The notes below the pieces were generated by a model. It did not search any database. It was not told the origin of the DNA and was given only the letters and a program-made list of their open reading frames with translations. The translations under genes were made by a program, and so were the position numbers. From Thuidium tamariscinum (Eukaryota; Streptophyta; Bryopsida; Hypnales; Thuidiaceae): 64,000 nt of DNA. The stretch's first letter is position 1. Each line of letters begins with the position of its first letter. Positions 1 through 10,281 of the stretch are shown here, piece by piece. The DNA is taken from contig OX344753.2 in assembly GCA_947034885.2 (NCBI GenBank), positions 29,840,689-29,904,688 of the forward strand, in the 5' to 3' direction.

Positions 1-870
1 GATACATCAGGCTGGGGCTCCACTCCGATTGCACGCATCACTAGGTGGTAAGGAGCAGAAGTACTCCCTAGGGGTGAATTTGAACTAGGATAGAATATTT
101 CTTGAAGGACATGTGCACTCGGCGATGTACTAACTACCGATGTTCATTGGCTGTAGGAACATTGACTAGGAGGACAGAGCGTCTCACCACTCACCGACAT
201 GAATACCCTTCCCAGTACGTGTCCTACAACAAGGACGTATGAGATAAGCACAATGAAGTCAGCATTCATAAAGGTTTTAGAACTCTTCTAGTTAATATCC
301 ACCTTCCATAGGAATAGACCATTTTTTCTTCACTGGTCACCAGTTTGAGTGTACTAAACTCCTAAATTAACAAGTTAATTTCCCCCAATATGTGTTGCCT
401 CCACCGGCCAATTTCCTTCAAATTGAACACTTTCAAAGTTAATATTGTCTAATTTCTTAAAATATCCATTTCAATGTCTAGTATTGAATTGTATTATAAA
501 CTTGCAATATTAAAAACTTGGCATGCAGAGAAATTTGTATCTTCTTTATCCAATTAACCCCTCACAGTCAAAGGGTGTTTTTGTTTAAAAAACATCATTG
601 TTTTTGAAGTGATATAGATCTAAATGTCACTAAGCTACTAAGATCTTAACTATATACTCTTATAACAAATATGTTGTAAACGATGTGTATCAAATTTGAA
701 GTTATTTGATTGCATAGATTGCAAGATTATAATGTTTTAATGTTGAGAGCTATAAAAAAAGAAACATGTACAAAATGAGTACATTTAGAGTATGAACATT
801 TGTAGAACCTCCTACAAATTTTCAAATTACCAAGTTTCATTCAGAAAATGATTGCAATCTAATCAGTTAA

Positions 871-1784
871 CCCCTAAACACGCCAAGAATTGTAATAGTG
901 AATGCGCCTTGGTCAACCTTGATGGCAACTTTTACAATAATTACATTTGCAATTTGATCTTAACTAAGAAAACAAAGTTTGACAAGTTTTGTTCCTATTC
1001 TATTTTAAAGTTTTGAGGAATGTCAAAAATTGACAAAGAATTCACCCTAAAATACAAATAACACAATGTATTGTTCTTTTCATTCACATTTCCAGTTTGT
1101 TTAAATATATTTCAGATTTATATTATAAAATTGTGTACGTCAATTTAATAAAAGTCCCAATGTGGCTTGATAGTCAAATTTGACTTCAAGGTCTTTGGTG
1201 TGGCTATTTTGGGTTTTAAAAAAAAAGCCAATTCATCCATTTTTCATGCTAATCTCTATTGCTACTATTACCAAATTTGAAATTCTTGTAAAATAATTTC
1301 AATTGGTTTTGCTATTTTTACTCATTTATGTTCATTTGGTGCAACAAGAATGATAACAATTGGAAATTTTAAACAGGGCTTTGTAAAGAAGTGAATATCA
1401 TAGACAAAACTTGAGGTAGAAATGATTGTATTTGTAAACTATCAATAATAGTTTTTGCTTAGATTGATACTTCATATCTTTTAATAGTAGAAATGCTTCA
1501 TTTCCAACAATAATCGAAAAAAATATGTCCTAGTAGGAAAAATATTTTAAAATTGTATTTTGGACCATAAACAAAAAAAATTCTGCCCTTCACCGTGATA
1601 TTTGGGCTTTTGTGGTATAATTTTTGGTTTCAAGCACCAATTCAAAGTGGAATTGTATTCCTACAAAGCTAATCATTTTTGCTATATTATTGGCAAGTTT
1701 CAAAAAGTTTCACCAAAAATGGAGACCATAGCAGCTTGCTGAAAGTCTATTTAGTTCCTTGAAGGAACAATGGTCCTTTAAAGG
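871..1784 (+). mobile_element. TTAA-flanked piggyBac-like non-autonomous element
   Basis: The element is bounded by TTAA at 867-870 and 1785-1788. The left end reads CCCCTAAAC and the right end CCTTTAAAGG, so the termini are an imperfect inverted repeat. Its right third matches other copies: the 'ATTCCTACAAAGCTAATCA' and 'AAGTTTCAAAAAG' blocks recur near 47.64-47.68 kb. It has no long ORF. TTAA target plus CCC terminus is the piggyBac signature; membership is inferred because no transposase is present. Confidence 0.7.
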
Positions 1785-2062
1785 TTAAACAAGCAATCAA
1801 TGTAGTTAACCTCAGTCATTTCTTAGAAAACTAGTTTATTTTGAATTTCATTTGTAATAATAACAATTCATTTCAACTCAATTAAGTCTGTGATTTTAGA
1901 GAACAATATTTTTTTGGATACTAATAGTGTACTTCTAAATATAGAAATCATGTTTAGTAAAAATAGCTCATTTCTAGTTCTTAGAATGTTGAAAATTTAA
2001 CTACAAGTTTATGATCTTTATATAGTCGCTTGATGTATCAGAGATCTGAACTTCTCTATTTT

Positions 2063-2145
2063 AGGCCCAAACTTTTTGAGTTTAGGGCCGAAGCCTCTCC
2101 AATTTGGACCCAAACTTCTTGAGTTTCGGGCCGAAGCTTCTCTAG
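2063..2145. repeat. Two-copy tandem duplication, about 43 bp
   Basis: Two consecutive units, each running from a CCCAAACTT block through a GAGTTT block to GGGCCGAAGC, lie side by side with a few differences. Each unit also has an internal inverted element (GCCC...GGGC). No function is apparent. Confidence 0.7.
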
Positions 2146-2517
2146 TCAAAATACCTATGTACAAAATAACAAAGTACTGAAAATTTTATGTGTTTAAGAT
2201 ATGTGAAATTGAATTACGCTCAATTTAGTAGGATTGGATTTTGGTTAATCTTATGATATCATATTTGCAATTTCCAAATCTTATTTCCAAAATTTAGAAC
2301 TTGGTATTGGGTTTAAATAATAGAACTAAGCATTCAATTCAAAAATTTGGATTGATATGACTAAAATTAAGTGGATAGTAATTTTAGTTTCAAATTTGAA
2401 AATCCTATTACTCATTTGTCTACAAATGCTCTAGTAGGAACTAAATTTGGGGGTGTGGCAATATTGGAGAGTAGGGGCTTCATATATATTGAATTATAAT
2501 TAAAAAGGTTCACTTAA

Positions 2518-2518
<1 letters not shown>

Positions 2519-2574
<56 letters not shown>
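2519..2574. repeat. (TA)n microsatellite
   Basis: An uninterrupted run of alternating A and T, about 56 bp long. It is simple sequence and probably length-polymorphic. Confidence 0.95.
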
Positions 2575-2932
2575 TAGCATGTGAAGAAGCCCTAACAAAT
2601 CAATGCAATTTTTTATAATGCCTTGCAAATGAATTTGTATTTTTGAAGGCAACAAGACCTCTTCTAGTATAACTATATTTTAGTTTCATAATTGCCATAC
2701 AACAATAGTATAAGAATATATATTTTGGATAACTATTGAGGACCACACTCAGCCCTGTTTTTTTGAAATTCAATCTAAACTAAAATTGACCCCTGCTTGA
2801 ATTACTTGTGTAAAGTAGCCATGATCTAATGGGGAAGTCGCTTATGACAGTCTAATTGGGCAAGTCTCCTTGTATGCACCTTATAATAGTCATGTCATAA
2901 TTATACTTTGACATGCAGCCAATTAGGCTAGG

Positions 2933-3360
2933 TCATATAGCCAACAAGTCTGGAGTTCTAGGATCTTCATTGTAGTTCAAATGTCTCATTGTTGGTAGCC
3001 CAAATTTAAAGAATGTTAAGGAATTTAAAATAAGATTCATAGATGTGCTAGCGCCGTGGTTTAGAGGACTAATAAGAGATATGTTTCCATTACCAGCTGG
3101 CTCTTTGTATTGAGGAAAAATCTCCACAGCGTGATGTTGCTTCCAGGATCTTCATGATGGTCATACTGTTCAAGTGAAAATCTTACCTGAACAACATTCC
3201 GTGAACAATTTGGGTTGTGATGTAGGGCGGTCGTGCAAGACTAATTCTCTTGGCTGGTTGTAGAGAATTCGATAGTAAATGGAACCAAAGGGGTGGAGGT
3301 TACAGGGTTTGCAGCATCCATATTTTTGGATATCCCACAGCGGAGAACATATATGCATGA
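2933..3360 (-). other. Possible minus-strand coding exons downstream of the integrase-like gene
   Basis: Two short minus-strand stretches look coding. One (about 3190-3360) encodes a peptide containing WDIQKYGCCKPCNLHPFG and RPTSQPKLFTECC, and runs into a GTAAGA donor-like site near 3186. The other (2933 to about 3146) follows an AG acceptor-like site and encodes EIFPQYKEPAGNGNIS and LPTMRHLNYNEDPRTPD before a stop. They could be 3' exons of a read-through version of the integrase-like gene, or remains of a separate gene. No family was recognised. Confidence 0.25.
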
Positions 3361-3494
3361 ATTACTAGATTAAGCAAGGCTCCCAACATTCATTCCCCAC
3401 AATTGCGTGTTGTACAACAGTTCCTGGTATGCCTTTCATAATTGTCTCTCCCTAGACATCTCCAATGGATACAAGGAGGTGCTAAAATGGGTTA

Positions 3495-5363
3495 CTAATG
3501 GACTGCACTAGATGCCACTAGATATAGTATTTGGACTAAATGGCGCCGTGATTCATCTACCTCTTCCATACGGCCACTAAAGTAGTCAACAAGTGTAAGG
3601 TGGGGTGATTCTAAAGCCGCCACACACTCTGCAGTAAGTCCAAGGTGGAATGCATACTTCTCTTCACCCAGCTTATATCCTTCTTTCCGAGCTTCATATG
3701 CCATGTCTCGAATGTAATTGATTGCTTGAGGTAATGTTGCTTCCGAAAGGTCTAAGGGTGCAGCTGGTAACCCCTGCACTTCATTGTCCTCCAATGCGGA
3801 TCTGTTCCTGGGATCAAAAGAATTTCGAAATGTTTTTGATTACGTGGCCATTCCACCAATCCTGTAGGGAGTAAATGCTCTTCAATCTAACTGATTATTC
3901 TATAATATATATCAAATTGGGAAAAACGAATTGTAATTTGGCACTTTCCAATATATATTCTCACGTTGAAGTAACAGTAGAAGACATTTTGGAGAGCACG
4001 GTACAGTATGGTTCAGTAATGTGACAACCTTGGTGATGTTGGCAACATTGGGAATGCTGCATACCGCGCATTGTCCTCTGGCTGAACCACAGGTGCTCTC
4101 AACCAACCCCTCTGCCGCTCATACGCCTTGAAGGCAGCTTCAGGAACATGGCTTGGTAAATCCCGTCCATTTTCTCTGATCTTTCGCACACGGTGATTGT
4201 TCCAAGCAAAGATATGGCAGTCTACATTGTGTTGGATCAATGGCAAAAACACGATGTGCAAAGAACTCATGTGCCATACATTGTTGAGATCTAGAAGGTT
4301 ATGATTGCACATCAAAGTAAAAAGAGAGTGATAGAAGAATGCCATTTTCTTCCAGACTTGACCCCAAAAGTGCTCAATCCTCTACAAGCACATTGAGCAC
4401 AGTTAGAAAATTCCACCAAGTCAACAACAAGCACCTTACATAGGATTGGACAAAGCATATACAAGATTGACAACTTACTTGGTTGTGTACTGATGAGCCA
4501 GTCAAGAATGGCTTTATCACATCTGGACGTGCACGTTCCTGGTCTGCACGAACCAAGCTGTGCTCAGCAGCATAGTCAGATCGAATGCGGATAGGATGCC
4601 CATACATGTCAACTGCACCCTTGTATCCTTTGTAAATTGTTGCTGCAAGCTTGTCTGTTGCAACTTCACACCATAGGACAAAATGGGATGCCCCGTCGAT
4701 CCCCCCATGGATTCTGAACTTCTACTTTGCCAACTTGTCATAGGCTTGATAACATGCACATTGACAATATATAGTTTAGGGAACTAGAAATATATTGCTC
4801 ATGAACTCGCATGGACAGAAGTGGATCAAAAGTATTGAGGACTTACAATCCATATGCCACAAAACCATTGGCTCTGTCACATCATACTGTCCTCGAAATA
4901 GTAGTCGTACTTCCCTTCGCTGCATGTGTCCCGGCTGCATGGTATGCAGAACATCTCGGACAAGTTGTCGAGGTACCCGAAGCTTGAGCTCCCTTCTGAG
5001 GAGTGCTTGCACGGTGCGGATTCCCCAATTGCATCCTGCACGATCAAGTGGAACCATTGACAATATGGCATCCCTGCACTCCTCCAAAGTGAGAGTATGA
5101 TACACCCCCTCCCATCCTAAACAATATAAGCGGCGAGAGAGAACCTTCCTGGAGAATCCTAGGGACAAGGCTATTGACAGGAAGTTGTCGCCACGGTTCA
5201 AAAGCATCTCGACGTGTTCTAGCAAATTTTCTTCTTCCACGTGAATTGCCTGTTCGTCTTCCTCGTCATCTTCCTCGGCGCGCGCTTCTACTGTGGAATC
5301 TCCGTCGCTTTCCAAAGCGATGTAGTTATTGATGCCAACGAAGTCATGAAAACCTTCTTCCAT
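3495..5363 (-). pseudogene. DDE integrase-core domain protein, four exons, internal stop
   Basis: The best model is exons 5363-4847, 4744-4479, 4381-4065 and 3807-3495. All introns are GT-AG and all phases agree, giving 471 codons. The N-terminus is acidic. Residues about 65-145 hold two helix-turn-helix-like segments (SIALSLGFSRKVLSRRLYCLGW and NWGIRTVQALLRRELKLRVP). The core follows: WHMD (D172), RIHGGIDG, RIRSD (D229), then VHNQ joined across an intron to RIEHFWGQVW (E264), consistent with a D-D-E triad about 34 residues apart from the second D to the E. After the core comes FLPLIQHNVD...FAWNNHRVR, typical of uncharacterised eukaryotic proteins with a transposon-derived integrase core (family knowledge). 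Codon 180 is TAG (4722-4724), where relatives carry a conserved Trp, so the gene is probably inactivated. Alternatives are a sequencing error or an unusual splice. The ATG at 5363 was preferred over one 11 codons upstream because it starts the acidic domain. Confidence 0.75.
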
Positions 5364-5417
5364 GGTGAATTGCTTGTACACAAATACAAAGTTCACTAAC
5401 TAAGACCCTTTGTTGCA

Positions 5418-5593
5418 GGCTGTGCGAGTCAAAAATTCTATGGGAATTCTCAGGGATACCGCGCGGTTTGGCCTACAAGCCAAAGTTCTGCATGAAAATG
5501 CTACCTACATCAGAGGTCTTCAGGACATTCTCCAAGGTCAACACGACACCAATAACTTGAAAAATGCTCTGTCGAATGAAGTAGAGATCTTAT
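5418..5593 (+). other. Possible plus-strand coding exon of unknown gene
   Basis: A TTTGTTGCAG acceptor-like site is followed by an open frame encoding a peptide with GILRDTARFGLQAKVLHENA and YIRGLQDILQGQHDTNN, closing at 5593-5595. It lies just upstream of, and divergent from, the integrase-like gene. It could be an upstream exon of the 6308-7066 gene, but no phase-consistent join was found. The first 23 bp, including the acceptor, recur at 10213-10235. No family was recognised. Confidence 0.3.
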
Positions 5594-6126
5594 GAAACAA
5601 CTTCCAAACACCCGTGGCCTGCATCAAGATACGTGTATTGGTGACTGCAGCGTTTCTCCTTTGCAGGCAACAAGCAAACAACTAGGCCTTCCCACTTCTT
5701 TGGTATGTGGTTGAAGACTTTGATACCTATATGGACAGGGTATTCACTTCGGGTATAAAAGGTTGATGGATATGCCCAGGCCATACATTGTAGAACATTT
5801 ATCAACAGACCCTGATTTTGCGCCTTTTAGATAATTTACGTCAACCTGGAGATTGGTACCATGAGTGGTGTTACTGTCACCGAAAGTCAATGACGGCGGG
5901 TATGATTATTAATATAGGCAGTGATGTTGTTGAGTTTATCTTCCGTGTTGTTGAAGATCTGGAGTGAGTATCTTGTACCCCAGTGTCCTGCTGCGGTCCA
6001 CACCATGGTGTTAGTGGAGCCGAAAATTGATATTGACTGTTTCCTAGGACTCAGACACCTACCTTCAGTTTGAAGCAAAGATACATTTCCCGCCACAAAC
6101 CTTAGTTTGAATACTCTGCTGCTCAC
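5590..6126 (-). pseudogene. Degenerate minus-strand coding-like region, unknown product
   Basis: Reading down the minus strand, three adjacent blocks look protein-like but lie in shifting frames. The first (6126 to about 5890) encodes FKLRFVAGNVSLLQTEGR and SIFGSTNTMVWTAAGHWG. The second (about 5890-5745) encodes SLTFGDSNTTHGTNLQVDVN. The third (to 5590) encodes YPVHIGIKVFNHIPKKWEGL and ends in a stop. A CAG acceptor-like site lies between blocks one and two. This could be one gene with short introns or a frameshifted remnant. Part of the opposite strand (about 5677-5765) is also open, so strand assignment is tentative. Confidence 0.3.
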
Positions 6127-6307
6127 TTGGAACTATAATATAAGAGGTGGAGAACTCAGCAATCTGAGCATTGGCTCTCCGTTGCTTCTTTGCAAATGTC
6201 CAAGCAAATGAGCAGTTGCCTCTCTACGATCATTGCCAAAATCGCAAAGCCTTGTTGTAGGAGTGGATACCTTCTGGGAATAGAGCACTTGGGTTTAGCA
6301 GCTTGAC

Positions 6308-7066
6308 ATGGATCCTGTGTTGGTACCTGCAATCTTCTGGGAGGAGCCAGTACCTCACAGGCTCTACGCACCATCCATAGGGGACATTCTGATAACCCTC
6401 GATGCAGACAACTTTGCAGAAACATCATTCTGGCGTGGAAGTATGCCAACTAGCAACACTGCCATTCGGGGTGCATGGATAGTGGCGGTGGAGTCGATTC
6501 CAAGCAGCGAGGTAGGGCCTTCCTGCCTGAATCCCGCATGGACAGAGGCGGGATTCTGTGTACTTTCTGTTTACAAGGCAGTAGACGGAGTTTCGTGGAG
6601 GAGCATCGACAGAATTCCAATGCGTATTTCATCACTGCTAGCGCCGCATGGCCTTGGTCGCAGGGATGCGACGAAGCCATCAGAGGAGAACGTCCTTGTT
6701 GTGCTTCATACAAACAACATCCCGCTGACCACACCGTTGTTGGAGGCAGCTTGGTGGCGCCCATGTTACGAATCTAGGTCCATCTCAAACAGTTGGGTGT
6801 TGGGAATTGTAGACCTTCCTGGAAGCAATGCCGAGACTGTCACTAGGATTGTGTCCTGTTGGGTTTGTGGACCCGATCGCATTTGGTTTAGGGATGGTAT
6901 GCCTCAGTCTGTTACTATGCCAATACAGAGGAATTCTGGAAACCGTATAGAATTTGAAGCAATCCTTGAGAGTGTCCGAGGCAATGGCAACACTTCCCAC
7001 GATCCAGCCAGTGCTGCAGTAAGCCCTACATCGACTCCTCCTTCCTCCGCCACAGATACTGCATAG
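6308..7066 (+). CDS. Unrecognised 252-residue protein
   Basis: This uninterrupted ORF has its ATG in GACATGGAT context, with an in-frame TAG a few codons upstream (or an AG acceptor, TTTAG|CAG). It is the longest open frame in the GC-richer 6.3-7.1 kb block. The predicted protein has no signal peptide or membrane segment. It has several Trp-rich hydrophobic strands (IFWEEPVPHRLY, AAWWRPCYESRS, VSCWVCGPDRIWFRDG) and a disordered C-terminal tail rich in Ser, Thr, Pro and Ala from about residue 230. No domain was recognised. Minus-strand ORFs over the same interval are shorter. It sits about 0.9 kb downstream of, and divergent from, the integrase-like gene, which is suggestive but does not establish a link. 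Confidence 0.5.
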   Translation: MDPVLVPAIFWEEPVPHRLYAPSIGDILITLDADNFAETSFWRGSMPTSNTAIRGAWIVAVESIPSSEVGPSCLNPAWTEAGFCVLSVYKAVDGVSWRSIDRIPMRISSLLAPHGLGRRDATKPSEENVLVVLHTNNIPLTTPLLEAAWWRPCYESRSISNSWVLGIVDLPGSNAETVTRIVSCWVCGPDRIWFRDGMPQSVTMPIQRNSGNRIEFEAILESVRGNGNTSHDPASAAVSPTSTPPSSATDTA

Positions 7067-7069
7067 GAG

Positions 7070-9556
7070 GGATCCTGCCACTTTTGTTTGTTACAGCTGG
7101 TGGAAACCAACAGCAAAGGTTTTCGAGCGACCACCCTTCTGCCCTCGATAGTCAACCGTTTTTTTGGAATTGTACTTCGGCTGGTACTTCTATTTATACC
7201 GGTAGTATGTAACTGTCTTCGACTTCTCAGATGTTCGAGTTTGGAATTAGTTGAGATAGTCCCCTAGCTAGGTTTCAACAGTTTTCATTTTTGTTGGCAG
7301 ACAATCCACAGAGTCAACGTGGTATAATAGAAACAGGAATGCTATGAGGTGTTATGGTGGTTGTAGTAGTTGGATCACTGTTGGAGCGGATCTACCATCT
7401 TCATAATACTGTAACAACCATGTACTGGGTGTAGTCTATGCAAACGTTGAAAGTAAAGGCTTTCTGTTCTTATTCCTTTTATTGTCCCTGTGATTGTACT
7501 CATTTGCTACACTCATTCCTTATGTGTTTTTGAACTTTATTATGAATGAGTGGAAGATGGAGCTCCATGGTCTTACTTATGTATATGGTGTAGTCTGTGT
7601 AATGTACCCAAAAAATGCTTGTCATCAATACTGACTCAGATTTCAACCCTTTTTTTGCTTTTTTAGAGCCCAAAGTCAGGAGATTCTTTCCATCTAAAAA
7701 TAAATAAAAGCCCGGACTATGGACACATGGTACAGGCTCAGATGCACCGAAGCAAGAGTAACTAGAGTGGATGTATGTTTATTATTGGATTAAGCTGCAA
7801 AAGAGGGAATATTAGGCAGGGCATGTAAGAAGCTGAGAAGCAAAGCACATTCACAGGGAGCTCATAGTTAGTTAACAAAGTCGTTATAATTGGAAAATTG
7901 AGGGAATTTAAGTGTAATTGGATCTTATTCCACTCATTTTTTAGCCCTACACTACTTCACCAATTAACCAGTGAGTGCTGAACGGCTCGGATCTGAGGGA
8001 TGGCTAAGCCATGTACCCTAAACCGTCCCATTCAATGGGTACAGTGAGCACCAAATACTGATGTCAATACCCTGGCCTGCTGGCCAGGCACGTCGTCGAC
8101 AAGTTGGAGTCATGATAGCCATGCAACAATGCAACGGTAGTTAAGTTTTTTTTTTGAAAACCCAACCGGGTGAGACAACGGTAGTTAACTTATACAATAC
8201 CACGTTGTCACAGTGTCACAATCAACTAATTGTATGCACCAAAGGCAGGCCAGTAAATGCAAAATGAAATAAAAAGATATGAATTACCCATACCTAAAAT
8301 ATTAGCGTAGGCTTAGGCTGCTTAGCCAGTAGTTTCTACTTTCACTTTCTATGCAAGTATGTTTGACTTATTAACATGTTATTTGACAACACTTCTAATT
8401 AAACTATTATAATTAAAAATTCAAAAAATAAGTATTATGATCCAATATTCCATATTTAATTTAGGTAAATCAAAATTCTATAATGTAAATCCGTGCACCA
8501 CATATTGAAAATGAGGGAACAAAATCCACATAAGCAAATCAGTTTTAAATTTAACAACTAAATCTATTTGTTCACCCACAACATTCTTCTTACAAAAAAA
8601 ACTCTTTTAACCTCTTAGTATGGGCAATATTTGTTCGAACTTTCACCCCTACTGGTTCTCTACTATTTGTTGGGGCTTCTTTCACTAAATCTAGAATCCC
8701 ATAATTTCAAAGTCATATTCCTAAATAATAATCATGCATTCAAACAATATGAAGTCAAATTGATGTAGTTACTAACTTCTTTTTGTGGGACAATTATCTA
8801 TAAACATTAAGTGAACATTTCATTTGACATCCCTTTTTTTAATTTTACTACCATTTAATCTCTAGCAAAATTCACTAAGGCAAAAATTTACAAATTATAA
8901 ATAGCTTACCAAAAGTGTTTAAAAAATCATGTACTTTAAAGATTATAGAATAGAAAAGAATTACTTCTACTATATTTATTTGTTAATATTGCAAAAGGTG
9001 TTATACAATTTATAGGATTTATATAAGTTCCCATATGTATTCAGTTATATATAAAACTAATGAAGGTCATCTCAATTATTATTTAATACAAAATATTAGA
9101 TGTAGGGTAGCAAAATCCTATTATTAGGTTCAAATGTAGGATAAGAAAATCCTATTATTAGTTTCAAACATATATAATGTATTTGGACTACTATATATAC
9201 TATATAGTACATGGTACAAAGGAGTAAATTGATTTATCTTTACAATGGAGGAAATTAAAATAAAAAATCTTTTGGAGATTGGTACAATATATTGATATTA
9301 TTTCAAGGTGCATTAATTAATTATGGTACAAATAGTGTGACCTTAGTTAATTAATGTCACATGCAATGATAAATCATAGTAGTATATATATTGCATCTAT
9401 TTTGGAAGACATTTTGGAGAAATACATCTAAATAATTTAAATAAGTTGAATTCAGATTACGGTTTTTCTTCATGGCATATACATAAAGAAGATTGTTGAT
9501 CTCCAACCACAATGATTACAATTGATCACTTTATGATTGTAAAACCCGAATGAGAC
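7070..9556. other. Intergenic region, AT-rich
   Basis: The 7.1-7.5 kb part may be 3' UTR of the 252-codon ORF. Beyond it nothing coding can be supported. A short insertion with a poly(T) end and 13-bp flanking direct repeats lies at 8132-8188. A 7-bp-arm palindrome (CCTGGCC/GGCCAGG) lies near 8071. Confidence 0.5.
8132..8188 (-). mobile_element. Tiny retroposon-like insertion with 13-bp target duplication
   Basis: The 13-mer CAACGGTAGTTAA occurs at 8132-8144 and again at 8176-8188. The 31 bp between them start with a G and a T10 tract and continue GAAAACCCAACCGGGTGAGA. On the minus strand this reads as a short body followed by an A tail, which is what a severely 5'-truncated SINE or LINE looks like. 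The parent element was not identified. Confidence 0.5.
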
Positions 9557-9560
9557 TTAA

Positions 9561-10109
9561 TCCTTTAGGGCCTAAGGAGCCCCAAGCGACCTCTTGAATT
9601 CTTCTAGAATCAAATTTTCATATTAAAAAATTATAATTTAATTTAAATTATTATTTTGATACAAATTGAATTCATATATTCTATCTAATGCGATTTTAAA
9701 TTTTTTTTGGAAAAAAAATGAAATTTATATGATTTTCCAAAGTTTATGCCTTTGAAAAATTATAGTAATTACAAAAGAGGTCCAATTTCCCATGAAATTT
9801 TTATTGAAAGTAGAGTTCATTATATTAAACACTATGGTGAAGTTGACATGCTCTCTTTAGTTATACACAAAGTAATTCAATAGAGAACCATGTTCCACAG
9901 TGTATTATGAGTGCTAAAATTCCCAACTTCAAATTGCAGTAGACAAATCATCAGTGCTCCAAATGTGATGGCCAATGGCTCATTGGAAGTGGAATACCCA
10001 TGCCATTACATTTTGTTCATACCCCAAGAGGAACTAAGGCCAAGAAAGTGTTCCAATTCCCAAAATTCAATTTAAAAGCACCCCAATTGGTTTGCTAGGC
10101 CCTAAAGGG
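9561..10109. mobile_element. TTAA-flanked element, variant with TCCTTTAGGGCCTA termini
   Basis: TTAA lies at 9557-9560 and 10110-10113. The left terminus reads TCCTTTAGGGCCTAAGGAG. The reverse complement of the right terminus reads CCCTTTAGGGCCTAGC. The roughly 14-bp inverted terminus differs from that of the main TTAA family, and the interior is unrelated to it. There is no ORF. Confidence 0.6.
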
Positions 10110-10158
10110 TTAATAAATTAAGTGAATGTAAATACTTCATGTGTTTAGGAACTCAGCC

Positions 10159-10281
10159 AAAAATGTTTGTGGCTCATTTTGGCACAATAAAAAAAAAGAT
10201 TTCAAATGAAATGACCCTTTGTTGCAGGCTGTGCGGTTTAGGAATGTTTGTGGCTCATTTTGGCACAAAAAAAAAAAAGAT
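10159..10281 (+). repeat. Direct repeat of about 39 bp flanking a copied splice-acceptor segment
   Basis: The block AATGTTTGTGGCTCATTTTG followed by GCACAA and an A run ending in GAT occurs twice, at about 10159-10198 and 10243-10281. Between the copies sits GACCCTTTGTTGCAGGCTGT plus GCG (10213-10235), identical to 5404-5426 at the start of the possible exon upstream of the 252-codon ORF. Confidence 0.7.

Larger units (their letters stand above)
1..2930. other. AT-rich intergenic repeat region
   Basis: No coding region can be supported here. The stretch is AT-rich. It holds one TTAA-flanked element (871-1784), a short tandem duplication (about 2063-2145) and a TA microsatellite (about 2519-2574), each listed separately. 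Confidence 0.7.

Noticed and set aside
4795-5100. Plus-strand 101-codon ORF over the integrase-like gene
   Set aside because: It is antisense to exon 1, whose minus-strand frame has clear domain motifs and splice sites.
6450-7155. Minus-strand ORFs of 83-104 codons
   Set aside because: They are shorter than the plus-strand ORF covering the same bases and show no recognisable domain, though the plus-strand product is also unrecognised.
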